Shown here piece by piece: positions 31,170 through 40,810 of a DNA stretch of 64,000 bases. Position 1 is the first letter of the stretch, and each line of letters starts with the position of its first letter. A model generated the notes under the pieces. It was not told the DNA's origin, did not search any database, and saw nothing but the letters and a program-made list of their open reading frames with translations. This stretch comes from Mesorhizobium sp. B2-1-8. Lineage in GTDB: Bacteria; Pseudomonadota; Alphaproteobacteria; Rhizobiales; Rhizobiaceae. The position numbers and the translations under genes were made by a program. Where the stretch lies: the NCBI RefSeq assembly GCF_006442545.2, contig NZ_CP083952.1, positions 1 through 64,000 on the forward strand, given 5' to 3'.

Positions 31170-31676
31170 TTACGCGTAGGGATCGGGAATGGCAAGCCTT
31201 GCAAGCGCGGCGCGCTCGATGGCTTCCATCTCCTCGGCCTCGGCGTCGGTCTCGTGATCATGGCCCATGAGATGCAGCAGGCCATGGATGACGAGATGGC
31301 AGATATGGTTCTCCAGCGGCTTGTCTTCCAGTGCCGCCTCGCGCGCCACTGTTTCGGCGGCAAGCACGATGTCGCCGAGCATCGGCGGCAGCGGGCCACC
31401 TTTCACATGCGGAAAAGCGGGGAAAGACAAGACGTTGGTGGGCTTGTCCTTGCCGCGCCAGTCCGCATTCAAGCTACGGATATGGGCGTCGTCGGAAAAA
31501 ACAACGCTGAGTTCGGAACGACCCGTCGCGCCGGTCTCGGCAAAGGCGGCGTCAACCGCGCGATCGACCAGCCGCGCCAGGCTTGCTTCATCGGGCCAGT
31601 CGCCCGCTTCAACCGATATATCGATCTCGACGGGAACCGGAAGGCTCCCGCCGCCGGATATGTTGTCCTCAGGCAT
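31170..31676 (-). CDS. ybeY: Endoribonuclease YbeY
   Basis: Metal-dependent RNase for 16S rRNA 3' maturation and ribosome quality control. 168 aa. The zinc motif [11 protein letters not shown] is at 131-141, preceded by NVLSFPAFP (81-89) and [11 protein letters not shown]. It follows phoH by 17 bp, the conserved phoH-ybeY pair. The Sinorhizobium homologue affects small-RNA regulation and symbiosis. Confidence 0.96.
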   Translation of the reverse strand: MPEDNISGGGSLPVPVEIDISVEAGDWPDEASLARLVDRAVDAAFAETGATGRSELSVVFSDDAHIRSLNADWRGKDKPTNVLSFPAFPHVKGGPLPPMLGDIVLAAETVAREAALEDKPLENHICHLVIHGLLHLMGHDHETDAEAEEMEAIERAALARLAIPDPYA

Positions 31677-31693
31677 GAGGCCGCATCGTCACA

Positions 31694-32770
31694 TCAATTC
31701 TCGGCACCGAGGCCACGAGCCAGCTTGGTGTCCCGGTCATAGGCCCTGACGATTTCCGCCACCAGCGGATGGCGAACGACGTCGACATCGTTGAAGCGCA
31801 CGGTTACCGCGCCAGCCACACCGTCGAGGACACGCAAGGCTTCGACCAGGCCTGACTTGGTGCTCGGAGGAAGATCGATCTGGGAGGGATCGCCGGTGAC
31901 GATCATGCGCGAGTTCTCGCCGAGACGGGTGAGAAACATCTTCATCTGCATCGGCGTGGTGTTCTGTGCCTCGTCGAGAATGACGGCGGCGTGCGCCAGC
32001 GTGCGGCCGCGCATGAAGGCAAGCGGCGCGATTTCGATCACTTCGGCGGCAATCGCACGCTCGACCTTGTCGGCCGGCATCATGTCGTAGAGCGCGTCAT
32101 AGAGCGGGCGCAGATACGGATCGACCTTCTCCTTCATGTCGCCCGGCAGGAAGCCCAGCCGTTCGCCGGCTTCGACGGCCGGCCGCGACAGAATGATGCG
32201 CTCGACCATGCCGCGCTCGAGCAGCATCGCCGCGTGCGCCACCGCCAGATAGGTCTTGCCGGTGCCGGCCGGACCGATGCCGAACACCAGCTCCGAACGC
32301 TCCAGCGCCCGCATATAGGCGTCCTGGTTCAGCGAACGGGCATAGATGGTCTTCTTGCGGGTGGCGATCTGGGCGGCGGAAACCTTGCCCTTGCGCTCCA
32401 GCGTCGGCAGCGTCAGCTGATCGTCGGCCGCAACCGCCATACGCACTGCGCCGTCGACATCGGACTGGCCGATGTCGACGCCCTTCTGCAGGATGCCGTA
32501 GAGATTGTCCAAGGCACGGCGTGCCTGTTCGGCGGCCGAAGCGGACCCCTTTATGGTCAGCTGGTTGCCGCGCGAGCGGATGTCGACGCCGAGCTTCTGC
32601 TCGAGCCGGGCCAGGTTCTCATCGAACTGGCCGTAAAGGGCGCTGGCAAGCTTGTTGTTGTCGAAAGTCAGAACGATGTGCGCCATGTCAGAAGCCCCGG
32701 ATGCCGGTACCGGGGGCAGATTCTTCAGCTCCGCTGCGCTCAACCGTCTCTCCTCATCTGCCGAGACCAT
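31694..32770 (-). CDS. PhoH-like ATPase (YbeZ)
   Basis: 358 aa. An N-terminal KH-like region (about 30-100, RSRGNQLTIKGSASAAEQAR) precedes the P-loop ATPase domain with Walker A GPAGTGKT at 166-173 and Walker B ILDEAQNTTPMQMKMFLTRL. It works with YbeY in RNA maturation. Its ATG shares one base with the miaB stop (TGATG), which points to coupled translation. Confidence 0.93.
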   Translation of the reverse strand: MVSADEERRLSAAELKNLPPVPASGASDMAHIVLTFDNNKLASALYGQFDENLARLEQKLGVDIRSRGNQLTIKGSASAAEQARRALDNLYGILQKGVDIGQSDVDGAVRMAVAADDQLTLPTLERKGKVSAAQIATRKKTIYARSLNQDAYMRALERSELVFGIGPAGTGKTYLAVAHAAMLLERGMVERIILSRPAVEAGERLGFLPGDMKEKVDPYLRPLYDALYDMMPADKVERAIAAEVIEIAPLAFMRGRTLAHAAVILDEAQNTTPMQMKMFLTRLGENSRMIVTGDPSQIDLPPSTKSGLVEALRVLDGVAGAVTVRFNDVDVVRHPLVAEIVRAYDRDTKLARGLGAEN

Positions 32771-34179
32771 CAGGCCAATTCGGCGAACAGGCTGTTGTAG
32801 CCCGTCTTCGTGATTCGCACCTTGATAATGTCACCGATTTCGCCGGCCTTTTCATCAACAATAACCGGCTGCAGCCAAGGCGAGCGACCAACCTTCTGGC
32901 CCGCCTGACGGCCGGGCTTCTCGATCAACGTATCTATGGTGCTGCCGACCAAACTCAAGCCGAAATCCTGCTGTTGTTTCAACAGCAGCGCCTGCAGGCG
33001 CTGCAAGCGCTCGTCCTTGACCGCTTCCGGCACGTGGTCGGGCATGTCGGCGCCCGGCGTGCCGGGACGCGGCGAATATTTGAACGAGAAGGCCGAGGCG
33101 TAGTTCACCTGGCGCACCAGTTCCATGGTCGCCTCGAAATCGGTTTCCGTCTCGCCGGGGAACCCGACGATGAAGTCGCCCGACAGTGCGATATCGCGCC
33201 GGGCGCCCCGGATGCGGTCGAGCAGCGCCAGATAATCCTTCGCCGTATGCCTGCGATTCATTGCCTTCAGAATGCGATCCGATCCGGATTGCACCGGCAG
33301 GTGCAGATAGGGCATCAGCGACGGCAAGTCGCGATGGGCCGCGATCAATTCGTCGTCCATGTCGCGCGGATGGCTGGTGGTGTAGCGCAGCCGCGCCAGG
33401 CCGGGGATTTCGGACAACCTGAACAGCAGGCGACCGAGACCCCATTCCTGACCGTTCTCGCCCTCGCCATGCCAGGCGTTGACGTTCTGGCCGAGCAGCG
33501 TCACCTCGCGCACACCGGCCTCGGCCAGGCGTTCGGCCTCCGCCACGATCTGCGCCACCGGCCGCGATACTTCCGAGCCTCTCGTATAGGGCACGACGCA
33601 GAAGGTGCAGAACTTGTCGCAGCCTTCCTGGACGGTGAGGAAGGCGGTGACGCCGCGCTTGATCACCTCGGCGCGCTTGGGCGCCGGCAGATGCTCGAAC
33701 TTGTCCTCGATGGCGTAGTCGGTCTCGACGATCTTCTCGCCGCCGCGAACCCGGGCCAATACGTCGGGCAGACGATGATAGGTCTGCGGACCGATGACCA
33801 GGTCGACGGCCGGCGACCGGCGGATGATCTCGGCGCCTTCGGCCTGCGCCACGCAACCAGCGACGCCGATCAGCATCTCGCGGCCGGCGCTGGTGCGCTC
33901 GGCTTTCATGTCACGGATGCGGCCAAGTTCGGAATAGACCTTTTCGGCCGCTTTTTCCCTGATGTGGCAGGTGTTGAGCAGCACCAGATCGGCCTCGCCG
34001 ATGGCATCGGTCGCGGTATAGCCGTCGGCGGCCAGCGCATCGGTCATGCGCTGTGAATCATAGACGTTCATCTGGCAGCCATAGGTCTTGATGAAGACCT
34101 TCTTGCCTGCCGTGGCGCGCGCCGCCGGCTGTCCGGCCACGGTGCCGAGTTCGTCGCTTTCAATCGTGTTCAAGTCCAT
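32770..34179 (-). CDS. miaB: tRNA-2-methylthio-N6-isopentenyladenosine synthase MiaB
   Basis: Radical-SAM methylthiotransferase for A37 of tRNA. 469 aa from the ATG at 34179. The N-terminal UPF0004 domain binds one cluster through Cys35 (KTYGCQMN), Cys71 and Cys109. The radical-SAM CxxxCxxC is Cys187, Cys191 and Cys194 ([16 protein letters not shown]). A TRAM domain ends the protein. It precedes phoH-ybeY. Confidence 0.96.
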   Translation of the reverse strand: MDLNTIESDELGTVAGQPAARATAGKKVFIKTYGCQMNVYDSQRMTDALAADGYTATDAIGEADLVLLNTCHIREKAAEKVYSELGRIRDMKAERTSAGREMLIGVAGCVAQAEGAEIIRRSPAVDLVIGPQTYHRLPDVLARVRGGEKIVETDYAIEDKFEHLPAPKRAEVIKRGVTAFLTVQEGCDKFCTFCVVPYTRGSEVSRPVAQIVAEAERLAEAGVREVTLLGQNVNAWHGEGENGQEWGLGRLLFRLSEIPGLARLRYTTSHPRDMDDELIAAHRDLPSLMPYLHLPVQSGSDRILKAMNRRHTAKDYLALLDRIRGARRDIALSGDFIVGFPGETETDFEATMELVRQVNYASAFSFKYSPRPGTPGADMPDHVPEAVKDERLQRLQALLLKQQQDFGLSLVGSTIDTLIEKPGRQAGQKVGRSPWLQPVIVDEKAGEIGDIIKVRITKTGYNSLFAELA

Positions 34180-34254
34180 CCGGCGGCTTCTAACGCCTTT
34201 CCGTGACAAAAAACAGACGATTCTCGGCACTCGTCAGCTGGCGCATGCCGGCGG

Positions 34255-35055
34255 CTAACGACTCGGGTGCGGATCGGCGAGGGCCGCCTGCATCATCTCG
34301 CGCACCCTGCCCTCCATCAGCTTGGCCGTTTCCTTGCGGTTGGAACCCTTGGCAAAGGCGATCGGTTCGCCGAAATGCACCTCGACGTCGAGCGCGCCCT
34401 CGGCCATCAGCACCTTGAGATGCGGCATCAGGTCCTCGTCGCCGATCCAGGCCGCGATCGGGCGGTGACGGCGGCCAAGCGGCACGCCGTGCAGGCGCGT
34501 GTAGGCGATCGCCACCGGCTGGATGAACACTTCCTGCGCGGCACCTTCCGAGATCGCCATCGAGGCGGCGCCGAACAGCGTGCTCTTGAAGGGCAGCACG
34601 ACATTGCCGTCGCCGGTCGACCCCTCCGCGAACAGCACCATGGCATCGCCCTTGGCCATGCGATTGGCGATCTCGCTGGCCTGGTCGCCCGAGGAGCGCT
34701 TGCGCTCGCGCTCGATGAAGACGGTGCGCTGCAGCTTTGACAACATGCCGATCAACGGCCAGCTTTCCATGTCGGCCCTGGCGATGAACTTCACATCGGC
34801 AAAGGAGCCCAGCACCATGATGTCGGTCCAGGAGATGTGGTTGGAGGCCACCAGCAAGGGACGCTTGGTCGACAGCGTTCCCCTGACATGAATGCGCATG
34901 CCGAGCGCCCGGATGATCAGCCGGTGCCAAATCTTGAGGATGACGGTTTCCGGCCACCAGCCGGTTTTCATCGACAGTATCTGCAGCGGCGCGAGAACCA
35001 GCGACCCAGCGGCGACAAGGCCCAGCGCCAGGAAAATCCTGATTTTTCCGATCAT
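34255..35055 (-). CDS. 1-acyl-sn-glycerol-3-phosphate acyltransferase (PlsC-type)
   Basis: 266 aa. An N-terminal membrane helix (IFLALGLVAAGSLVLAPL) precedes the acyltransferase blocks: block I NHISWTDIMVLG with the H-x4-D catalytic pair, block II around FIARADMESWP, block III FAEGSTGDG in place of the common EGTR, and block IV with FIQPVAIAYTR. It acylates lysophosphatidic acid, or possibly another lysolipid such as lyso-ornithine lipid; the sequence does not decide. Between rimI (26 bp) and miaB (75 bp). Confidence 0.88.
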   Translation of the reverse strand: MIGKIRIFLALGLVAAGSLVLAPLQILSMKTGWWPETVILKIWHRLIIRALGMRIHVRGTLSTKRPLLVASNHISWTDIMVLGSFADVKFIARADMESWPLIGMLSKLQRTVFIERERKRSSGDQASEIANRMAKGDAMVLFAEGSTGDGNVVLPFKSTLFGAASMAISEGAAQEVFIQPVAIAYTRLHGVPLGRRHRPIAAWIGDEDLMPHLKVLMAEGALDVEVHFGEPIAFAKGSNRKETAKLMEGRVREMMQAALADPHPSR

Positions 35056-35081
35056 ATGTCCTGGCCCTACCCGATCCCTCG

Positions 35082-35576
35082 CTAGCGAAGATCGCGGCGC
35101 ATGACAAGCGCGCCCGTCGGTCCCCGATCCGGCGACTTGTAGTAATCCGGACGCTTGCCGACTTCCCGAAAACCCAGCCGACGATAGAGGGCGATCGCGG
35201 CGGCATTGGTTTCATCGACCTCGAGGAATAGGGCTTCGGCGCGCTGCGAATGCAGCTCGCGCAGCACCGCGTCCATCAACTGCCAGCCCAGGCCCTGGCG
35301 GCGATGCGACCGTGCCACCGCGACAGTCAGGATTTCACCCTCGCCCGCGGCCAATCGAGCGAGGACGAAGCCGACGGGCGGTTTGGCGCCCTGCCCGGTT
35401 TCGCGCGCGGCATAACCGAACACGGTATCCTGTTCGAGCAGGGCGGCGAACTCACCGTCGGTCCATGGGCGGACAAAGTCCTCGCGGTGCAGCACCGAGA
35501 CAGCGGGGCTGTCGGTGATCCTGAGCGGCTCGAGCGCGTAGTCCCGGCGACGCGATTGGAGAAAAGGTATGCGCAT
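35082..35576 (-). CDS. rimI: Ribosomal-protein-alanine N-acetyltransferase RimI
   Basis: 164 aa from the ATG at 35576; the open frame upstream runs through a repeat element and is not part of it. GNAT motif A is ILTVAVARSHRRQGLGWQLM and motif B is LFLEVDETNAAAIALYRRLG followed by FREVGKRPDYY, the RimI pattern. It acetylates the N-terminus of S18 in E. coli. tsaB lies upstream on the same strand, a widely conserved pair, but the two are separated by a palindromic element. Confidence 0.9.
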   Translation of the reverse strand: MRIPFLQSRRRDYALEPLRITDSPAVSVLHREDFVRPWTDGEFAALLEQDTVFGYAARETGQGAKPPVGFVLARLAAGEGEILTVAVARSHRRQGLGWQLMDAVLRELHSQRAEALFLEVDETNAAAIALYRRLGFREVGKRPDYYKSPDRGPTGALVMRRDLR

Positions 35577-35596
35577 CAATTCTCGTTTTCTCGTCT

Positions 35597-35697
35597 GACC
35601 ATGATCTGTGGACAAACGGGACCGTTTGTCCGCGAAAACCGGCTTCCACTTTTCGCTAACGCGGTCCTTCGGTTCGGGATCATGGTCTTTGCCTCGA
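35597..35697. repeat. Palindromic intergenic element between tsaB and rimI
   Basis: A 101-bp element with perfect 10-bp terminal inverted repeats GACCATGATC (35597-35606) and GATCATGGTC (35688-35697). Inside is a second 10-bp perfect inverted repeat (35610-35619 and 35622-35631) with a two-base spacer. The style matches dispersed rhizobial palindromes. The tsaB stop codon TGA is inside the right terminal repeat, so the element supplies the end of tsaB. Confidence 0.8.
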
Positions 35698-36357
35698 AAG
35701 TATAAATCCGGCCTGCGGCTTGGCATCGGCACCGCGCAGATAAAGCGGTTTCGGCCTTTCGCCCTGCCCCTTTGCGGCAGCCAGCCGGGCGTAGGTGAGA
35801 ATGTCGGCGGTGGCCGTCCGAGGCCCGACATCGAAGGTGCGGCCGGCCGCTTCGGCGATCGGCGTTGCCGCCGTGCCAGCGAGCACCGCGGAACATTCCG
35901 ACGCCATGGTCACCGCGTCCGCAAGCGTGACCACCGCCGGACCGTAAGTCAAGGCTGACATTTCATCGTAGAGCGCGGCATGGATTTCCTCGCGTCCGGC
36001 ATCGAGCGCCGCCAGCACGGCACGGCCTGGAAATGCGGTGGCTGCCTCGGCGGCCAGCGCCTCGAGGGTCGTCACCCCGATTGCCGGAACCTTGAGCGCC
36101 AGCGCCAGGCCGCGCGCGGTCGACACACCGACGCGCAGGCCGGTGAAGGAACCGGGGCCGACGGAGACGGCAACGGCTCCAAGGCCGGCGTAGTCGGTCG
36201 CGCCGGCCTTCAACGCTTCGGCGATGACGGCCATCAGGTGCTCGGCATGGCCTTTGCCCAGGTCAAGCACCGAACGGCCGAGCTCCCGCCCGACCGCCGC
36301 GTCGTAGACGCAGGCGGCGCAGAGGCTGGCGGCACAGTCGATGGCGAGAACTTTCAT
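35680..36357 (-). CDS. tsaB: tRNA threonylcarbamoyladenosine biosynthesis protein TsaB
   Basis: Partner of TsaD in t6A37 formation. 225 aa from the ATG at 36357 (MKVLAIDCAASLCAACVYD). ASKHA-fold elements are VSVGPGSFTGLRVGVSTARG and VLAALDAGREEIHAALYD. The last residues (LSRQRP) and the stop come from a palindromic repeat that abuts the gene, so the native C-terminus may have been altered. rimI follows. Confidence 0.93.
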   Translation of the reverse strand: MKVLAIDCAASLCAACVYDAAVGRELGRSVLDLGKGHAEHLMAVIAEALKAGATDYAGLGAVAVSVGPGSFTGLRVGVSTARGLALALKVPAIGVTTLEALAAEAATAFPGRAVLAALDAGREEIHAALYDEMSALTYGPAVVTLADAVTMASECSAVLAGTAATPIAEAAGRTFDVGPRTATADILTYARLAAAKGQGERPKPLYLRGADAKPQAGFILSRQRP

Positions 36358-36463
36358 GAAACGACCGGTTCGAGAAACATTCCCTGTGCCCGCCATGGCG
36401 CGCAACCGCAAGGGTATAGTGCACAATTTGTTAAGCGGCTTCGGTTTGGCCTGGCAGAGGACC

Positions 36464-37570
36464 TTATGCCGCCTGGCCTATGCGCAGCATGTGGTTGTCC
36501 CAGACATAGTCCGGTTCCGACCGCGTGGCACCACCGCCCTCGATGATCTCGCCGGCGCCCGTTGTCGCCATGAAACCGGCCCCGTCGGGCGCCACGCCGC
36601 AGACCTCGACCAGCGCGCTGGAGGAGACGACCCCGCCGCTGCCCGCATCGATCACGACCAGTGAATTGCCTTCCGGCGAGGAGACGGCGACGGTACCGGC
36701 AACAGGGTTGGCGGCGACCGAGCCGATATAGTTGCGGAAACCGGACAGCACGTCCTGCGGCATGTCGAGCAAAGCCAACGCCTTGCCCCGCGCGGCGCGG
36801 CCGACCAGAAGCGGACGATCGGTGCCGGGGCCGCGGTACTGGCAACCGAACCAGACGGCGCCGGTCTGGTCGGTATCCATGTGACGGATCGACAATTGGT
36901 GGAGCGCGGCCGGCAATTCGTGCTTTTCGATCAGGTCGCCGGTGACGCGGTCGACCAGCACATAGGAGGGTTTCATGGTGGCAATGTTGAGTTCGGCGTG
37001 GCCATAGTCGGGATGGGTCTCGATGCCGCCATTGGCGACCGCGATCGTCCTGCCGTCGCCCAGCAGCAGAAGTTCGTGCGGGCCCATGCCGTAGGTCGGG
37101 AATTCGCCGATGCGACTGAATTTCGCCCGCGCGTCATAGACGCCGACCACGCCGGCCGCGTTGTCGAAATCGTTCTCGGTGGCGTAGAGCAACGCGCCGT
37201 CGGGCGAGAACACGCCGTGACCGAAGAAGTGCCGGCCGGTGATGCTGGCGATGGTTTGCGGAGCGTCGCGTCCCGTGTGATCGAAAACGACGGCGAAAGT
37301 GCCGGGCTGGCGGGCGAAGACCACCGAACGCTTCGATACGGGATCGAAAGTGACGTCATGGCCGCGATCGGGCAAGTCGATGGCGTGCAGCACCTTGCCG
37401 GCCTCGGACAGGACGGCAGCGCCAAAACCGCCGTCGCGCTTGACGAAGGCGGTAGCGAACACGGCATCCGCCGCAAGCGTGTTCGCCCAGGCCGGCGGCG
37501 TCATGGCAACGGCAAAGCTTGCACCTGCCGCTTTAAGAAAATCGCGGCGATCTATGAGCGGCGTTTTCAA
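36464..37570 (-). CDS. DUF1513 Tat-exported beta-propeller protein of the iron operon
   Basis: 368 aa from a TTG at 37570, chosen because AGGAGA lies about 7 bases upstream and the resulting N-terminus is a twin-arginine signal (IDRRDFLKAAGASFAVAM). The mature part has repeated blades (DVTFDPVSKRSVVFARQPG, GVFSPDGALLYATEND, MGPHELLLLGDGRTIAVANG) typical of a seven-bladed propeller. DUF1513 proteins occur with imelysin and DUF1111 proteins in predicted iron-uptake loci. Last gene of the six-gene minus-strand operon. A periplasmic role is inferred from the signal. Confidence 0.88.
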   Translation of the reverse strand: MKTPLIDRRDFLKAAGASFAVAMTPPAWANTLAADAVFATAFVKRDGGFGAAVLSEAGKVLHAIDLPDRGHDVTFDPVSKRSVVFARQPGTFAVVFDHTGRDAPQTIASITGRHFFGHGVFSPDGALLYATENDFDNAAGVVGVYDARAKFSRIGEFPTYGMGPHELLLLGDGRTIAVANGGIETHPDYGHAELNIATMKPSYVLVDRVTGDLIEKHELPAALHQLSIRHMDTDQTGAVWFGCQYRGPGTDRPLLVGRAARGKALALLDMPQDVLSGFRNYIGSVAANPVAGTVAVSSPEGNSLVVIDAGSGGVVSSSALVEVCGVAPDGAGFMATTGAGEIIEGGGATRSEPDYVWDNHMLRIGQAA

Positions 37571-37588
37571 GGTCAGTTCTCCTTTCGC

Positions 37589-37631
37589 GCATGATCTTTT
37601 CCGAAAAGTCCGCAACTTTTCCGGATCATGC
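37589..37631. repeat. Palindromic intergenic element in the iron operon
   Basis: A 43-bp element bounded by GCATGATC (37589-37596) and GATCATGC (37624-37631), with inner CCGAAAAGT/ACTTTTCCGG symmetry. It matches a palindrome type that is dispersed in rhizobial genomes. It lies in the 61-bp gap between the second imelysin gene, whose stop codon begins at the next base, and the DUF1513 gene. Confidence 0.8.
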
Positions 37632-38711
37632 TCAGTCCCCATCCAGCGACGAGAAGCCGGCGGTCAGGCCGAATTCAGCGGTCAACCTGGTGCCGATCAG
37701 GGTCGACAGGCTGGAGGTGATCAGGACGAAATGCTCGAGTTTTTCGCGCAGCGCCGGATCGGCGAGCGCCTTGTCGATCGGGCCCTGGACGGCCTTGGCG
37801 GTCGTGACGCCGTTGAGAAGCTGGATGTGGATCGATTCCGCCATCCAATGCGCATCCGGCGGCAGCGCGTCGCCAAGCTTCGACACCTGGAACAGCGCAT
37901 CGATGCCAGCCAGATTTCCGGCCAGCGCATTGGCGGTGTTTTGCGAACGCCAGTAGATCGCCAGCTTCGGCTTGTCGGCCTCGGGCTTGGCACCCAGAAA
38001 ACCCTTCAGGCGCACATCGCGGACCATTTCCAGCTCGTTGATGAAGATCCCGACCAGTTCGGTGACCGCCTCGTTGCCATCACGATAGAGCGCATTTTGC
38101 GGCCCCGGATTGGCCCAGAGTGCCGCGAAGCCGTCCGGCTTGTTCCAGGCCGCGCTGACATCCGCTGCTATGGTTTCGATGTCGCCGGCAACAGCCGCGC
38201 CATAAGCGCAGCGATAGGGTTCAGCCTTGCCTGTCAAGGCATCGGCGCCGTCGCCGTAAAGCACGAATTCCAGCGCGCCGAGCCCCTGCATGGCAACGCT
38301 CTTGCCGGCGAGCTGCGTAGGGTCGGCGGCGGCGGGATCCTTGTCCGACAGCGCCGCCTGCACCTGTTTCAGACCGATGCTCTTGCGGTCCGGCCAGAAT
38401 AGCATGCGCTCCAGCCTGTTGTTCTCCTTGATCGGCCCGAAACCGATGATCTCGGCCGATGACCAGGCATGGACGGTAGCCGAGAACGCAGCCCGCGCGG
38501 CTTCGAGGTCGGCTTGCGAGGGCGCCTCGCAGAGCTTGTGCATCGCTTTGGCGAGGGCCTCCGCATGCTGGTGCAGGCCGTCATATGCCGGGCGGACAAA
38601 GCCGTCGATCGCGCGCTGGATGACGTCAGAGGCTTTCACCGCGGCCGATGCGGGCAGGGCCCCCAGCAGAACCAGCGGAAGAACGAGAACCAGCGCGAAA
38701 CGCTTCGGCAT
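37632..38711 (-). CDS. Imelysin-family periplasmic protein with degenerate motif
   Basis: 359 aa from the ATG at 38711, which shares one base with the stop of the DUF1111 gene (TGATG). Sec signal peptide FALVLVLPLVLLGALPASA. The imelysin fold is indicated by helical repeats and by MQGLGALEFVLYG at 141-153. The family motif GxHxxE reads G-L-G-A-L-E at 143-148, so the histidine is glycine. It may bind iron differently or serve as a structural partner of the first imelysin (41145-42434). Peptidase activity should not be assumed. Confidence 0.87.
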   Translation of the reverse strand: MPKRFALVLVLPLVLLGALPASAAVKASDVIQRAIDGFVRPAYDGLHQHAEALAKAMHKLCEAPSQADLEAARAAFSATVHAWSSAEIIGFGPIKENNRLERMLFWPDRKSIGLKQVQAALSDKDPAAADPTQLAGKSVAMQGLGALEFVLYGDGADALTGKAEPYRCAYGAAVAGDIETIAADVSAAWNKPDGFAALWANPGPQNALYRDGNEAVTELVGIFINELEMVRDVRLKGFLGAKPEADKPKLAIYWRSQNTANALAGNLAGIDALFQVSKLGDALPPDAHWMAESIHIQLLNGVTTAKAVQGPIDKALADPALREKLEHFVLITSSLSTLIGTRLTAEFGLTAGFSSLDGD

Positions 38712-40312
38712 CAAAGTGACTCCAGGAATTTGACCAATGCATCGCGCTCGGTGGCGCTGGTGGCGGCAAAGCGATCGCGCGCCTTCCGCGCCTCGCCACC
38801 ATGCCACAGGATAGCCTCGACCAAAGAGCGCGCACGGCCATCGTGCAGATAGAAGGAATTGCCGTTGACCGTTTCGGTGAGGCCGACGCCCCATAGCGGC
38901 GGGGTGCGCCACTCATTGCCAGTGGCCTCGCCCACTGCCTGACCATCGGCAAGATCCGGCCCCATGTCGTGCAGCAGGAAATCGGAATAAGGCCAGATCA
39001 ACTGGAACGCCTGCGCCTTGTCGGGCGCATCGCGACGGGTGACGAATTTCGGCGTGTGACAGGCAACGCAGCCGATTTCGTAAAAGACCTTCTTGCCCGT
39101 GAGCACGTCAGGCGACGCGAGGTCGCGTCGCGCCGGCACCGCCAGGTTCCGCGAATAGAAGGTGACGAGATCCATCACCGGCGCCGGCGCCTCGGCAGGG
39201 CCGAGGCGCGCCTGCACGCCGTTGGGCATGGCGAGGCATTTTTCCTGCGCGGCGGTGCAATCACCCCAGTGTTTCGGCTCTTGCGGCGTCGAGATGCCGA
39301 TATCGCCGGCAAAGGCATCCGCCGCCTGCTGGCGGATCGACGCCGTCTGCGCCTTCCAGCCGAAACGGCCAAGCGTCAGCTCGCCGCTCAGGCCATCGCG
39401 CACGATGTTCGGCTTGCCGGAGATCCCATCGCCATCCCTATCGTCCGGGTCGGCAAGGGCCAGAATGTCGCCGGGCGCGATCTGCTCGATCAGGCCAAGG
39501 CCGATCATCGGCGGTGTCAGACGCGGCGACAGCGTGGTGCGTGGACCGAGCGGCCCGTAGGCGAGATCGGCAACGGAATAACTGGGTTTGCGCAGGGAAA
39601 CCACGGCGCCATCCGTCAGCTCCACCTTACGTTCCTGATAGTCGACACGCATCCTGCCCTCACCCCTGAGGCCAGGGACGGCCAGTTCCTGCAACTGCGT
39701 ACCATAGACCGGGTCCGGGAGATTGAGCAGCCTGTGGTCGGCGAACGCCGCTTTCTCTTCCGCGCTGCTGGCGTCGCGCGCCAGCCGCAGGAACATCGAG
39801 GTGGTGCCGGCATCGCCTTGCGGCGGCCGGCCACGACCATCCTTCAGATGGCAGTTCTGGCAGGCACGTTCGTTGAACAGGGGCCCAAGGCCATCGGAGG
39901 CCTGCGTGGAAGATGGCGACGACACCCAGTTCTTGCGGAACAGGGCGTTGCCGAGCTTGAAGGTGCCTTCTTCCTCGAAGCTGATGTTGGCCGAGGATTG
40001 AGAGAAGGAATCGCGGCTGACGTCCTTCCGCGAGGTGCCCGCGCCACCTTGCATCAGTTCGAAAGCCTCGGGTTGGGAGAAATCCGTGGTCGGCCTGGTG
40101 ACGGCGGTGACGCGCGCCTGATCCTTGGCATTGAGATCGGTGCGCGTGGTGGCGAGGCCGGCGGGTTGAAGGTCGCCGGCGATCGCGGAGGATGTCAACG
40201 CCAGCATGAGAATGATGCCGCGCCGACCAGCCGATATGGCTGGCGCTTTCCGGAGGGGCAGCGGGGCTTTGGCCCGCCGCAAGCGGCGCAGGAAGTCTAA
40301 GAGGCGCCGCAT
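38711..40312 (-). CDS. Di-haem DUF1111 protein (thiol oxidoreductase-like)
   Basis: 533 aa. An N-terminal hydrophobic signal (IILMLALTSSAIA) is preceded by a long basic stretch. Two c-type haem sites are CQNCH at 151-155 and CVACH at 415-419. DPDDRDGDGISG (288-299) looks like a calcium loop. DUF1111 proteins are related to di-haem peroxidases and are found with imelysins; a role in iron redox change in the periplasm is inferred. It starts 12 bp after bfr and overlaps the second imelysin gene by one base. Confidence 0.9.
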   Translation of the reverse strand: MRRLLDFLRRLRRAKAPLPLRKAPAISAGRRGIILMLALTSSAIAGDLQPAGLATTRTDLNAKDQARVTAVTRPTTDFSQPEAFELMQGGAGTSRKDVSRDSFSQSSANISFEEEGTFKLGNALFRKNWVSSPSSTQASDGLGPLFNERACQNCHLKDGRGRPPQGDAGTTSMFLRLARDASSAEEKAAFADHRLLNLPDPVYGTQLQELAVPGLRGEGRMRVDYQERKVELTDGAVVSLRKPSYSVADLAYGPLGPRTTLSPRLTPPMIGLGLIEQIAPGDILALADPDDRDGDGISGKPNIVRDGLSGELTLGRFGWKAQTASIRQQAADAFAGDIGISTPQEPKHWGDCTAAQEKCLAMPNGVQARLGPAEAPAPVMDLVTFYSRNLAVPARRDLASPDVLTGKKVFYEIGCVACHTPKFVTRRDAPDKAQAFQLIWPYSDFLLHDMGPDLADGQAVGEATGNEWRTPPLWGVGLTETVNGNSFYLHDGRARSLVEAILWHGGEARKARDRFAATSATERDALVKFLESL

Positions 40313-40324
40313 TCTTGCATATCC

Positions 40325-40810
40325 TTAATCCGCCTCGTCCGCCGATGCGGCGTTGAGCTGGCCGTACTTTTCCTCGCCGATCGAGGCCAGCAGGTCGAGC
40401 TGCGTCTCGAGGAAGTCGATGTGGCCTTCCTCGTCGGCCAGCAGTTCCTCGAACAGTTTCATCGATACGTAGTCGCCCGCCTCATCGCAGATTTCGCGCG
40501 AGCGCTTGTAGGCAGTGCGCGCGTCATATTCACCGGCAAGGTCGGATTCGAGCACTTCCTTGACGTTCTGGCCGATGCGCAGCGGCGCCACGGACTGCAG
40601 GTTGGGATGGCCTTCAAGGAAGATGATGCGGGCGACCAGCTTGTCGGCGTGGTGCATCTCCTCGATCGATTCCGCACGCTCCTTCTTGGCCAGCTTGGCG
40701 TATCCCCAATCCTCGAGCAGGCGAAAATGCACCCAATACTGATTGACGGCGCCGAGCTCCAGAAAAAGAGCTTCGTTAAGCCGCTCGATGACCTGTGGTT
40801 CGCCTTTCAT
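40325..40810 (-). CDS. bfr: Bacterioferritin
   Basis: 24-mer haem-containing iron store. 161 aa from the ATG at 40810 ([20 protein letters not shown]). All ferroxidase ligands are in place: Glu18, Glu51, His54, Glu94, Glu127 and His130. The haem ligand is Met52 (EEMHHADKL). Its 5' end overlaps the end of bfd by 35 bp. Cytoplasmic storage inside an operon of exported iron proteins is notable. Confidence 0.97.
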   Translation of the reverse strand: MKGEPQVIERLNEALFLELGAVNQYWVHFRLLEDWGYAKLAKKERAESIEEMHHADKLVARIIFLEGHPNLQSVAPLRIGQNVKEVLESDLAGEYDARTAYKRSREICDEAGDYVSMKLFEELLADEEGHIDFLETQLDLLASIGEEKYGQLNAASADEAD

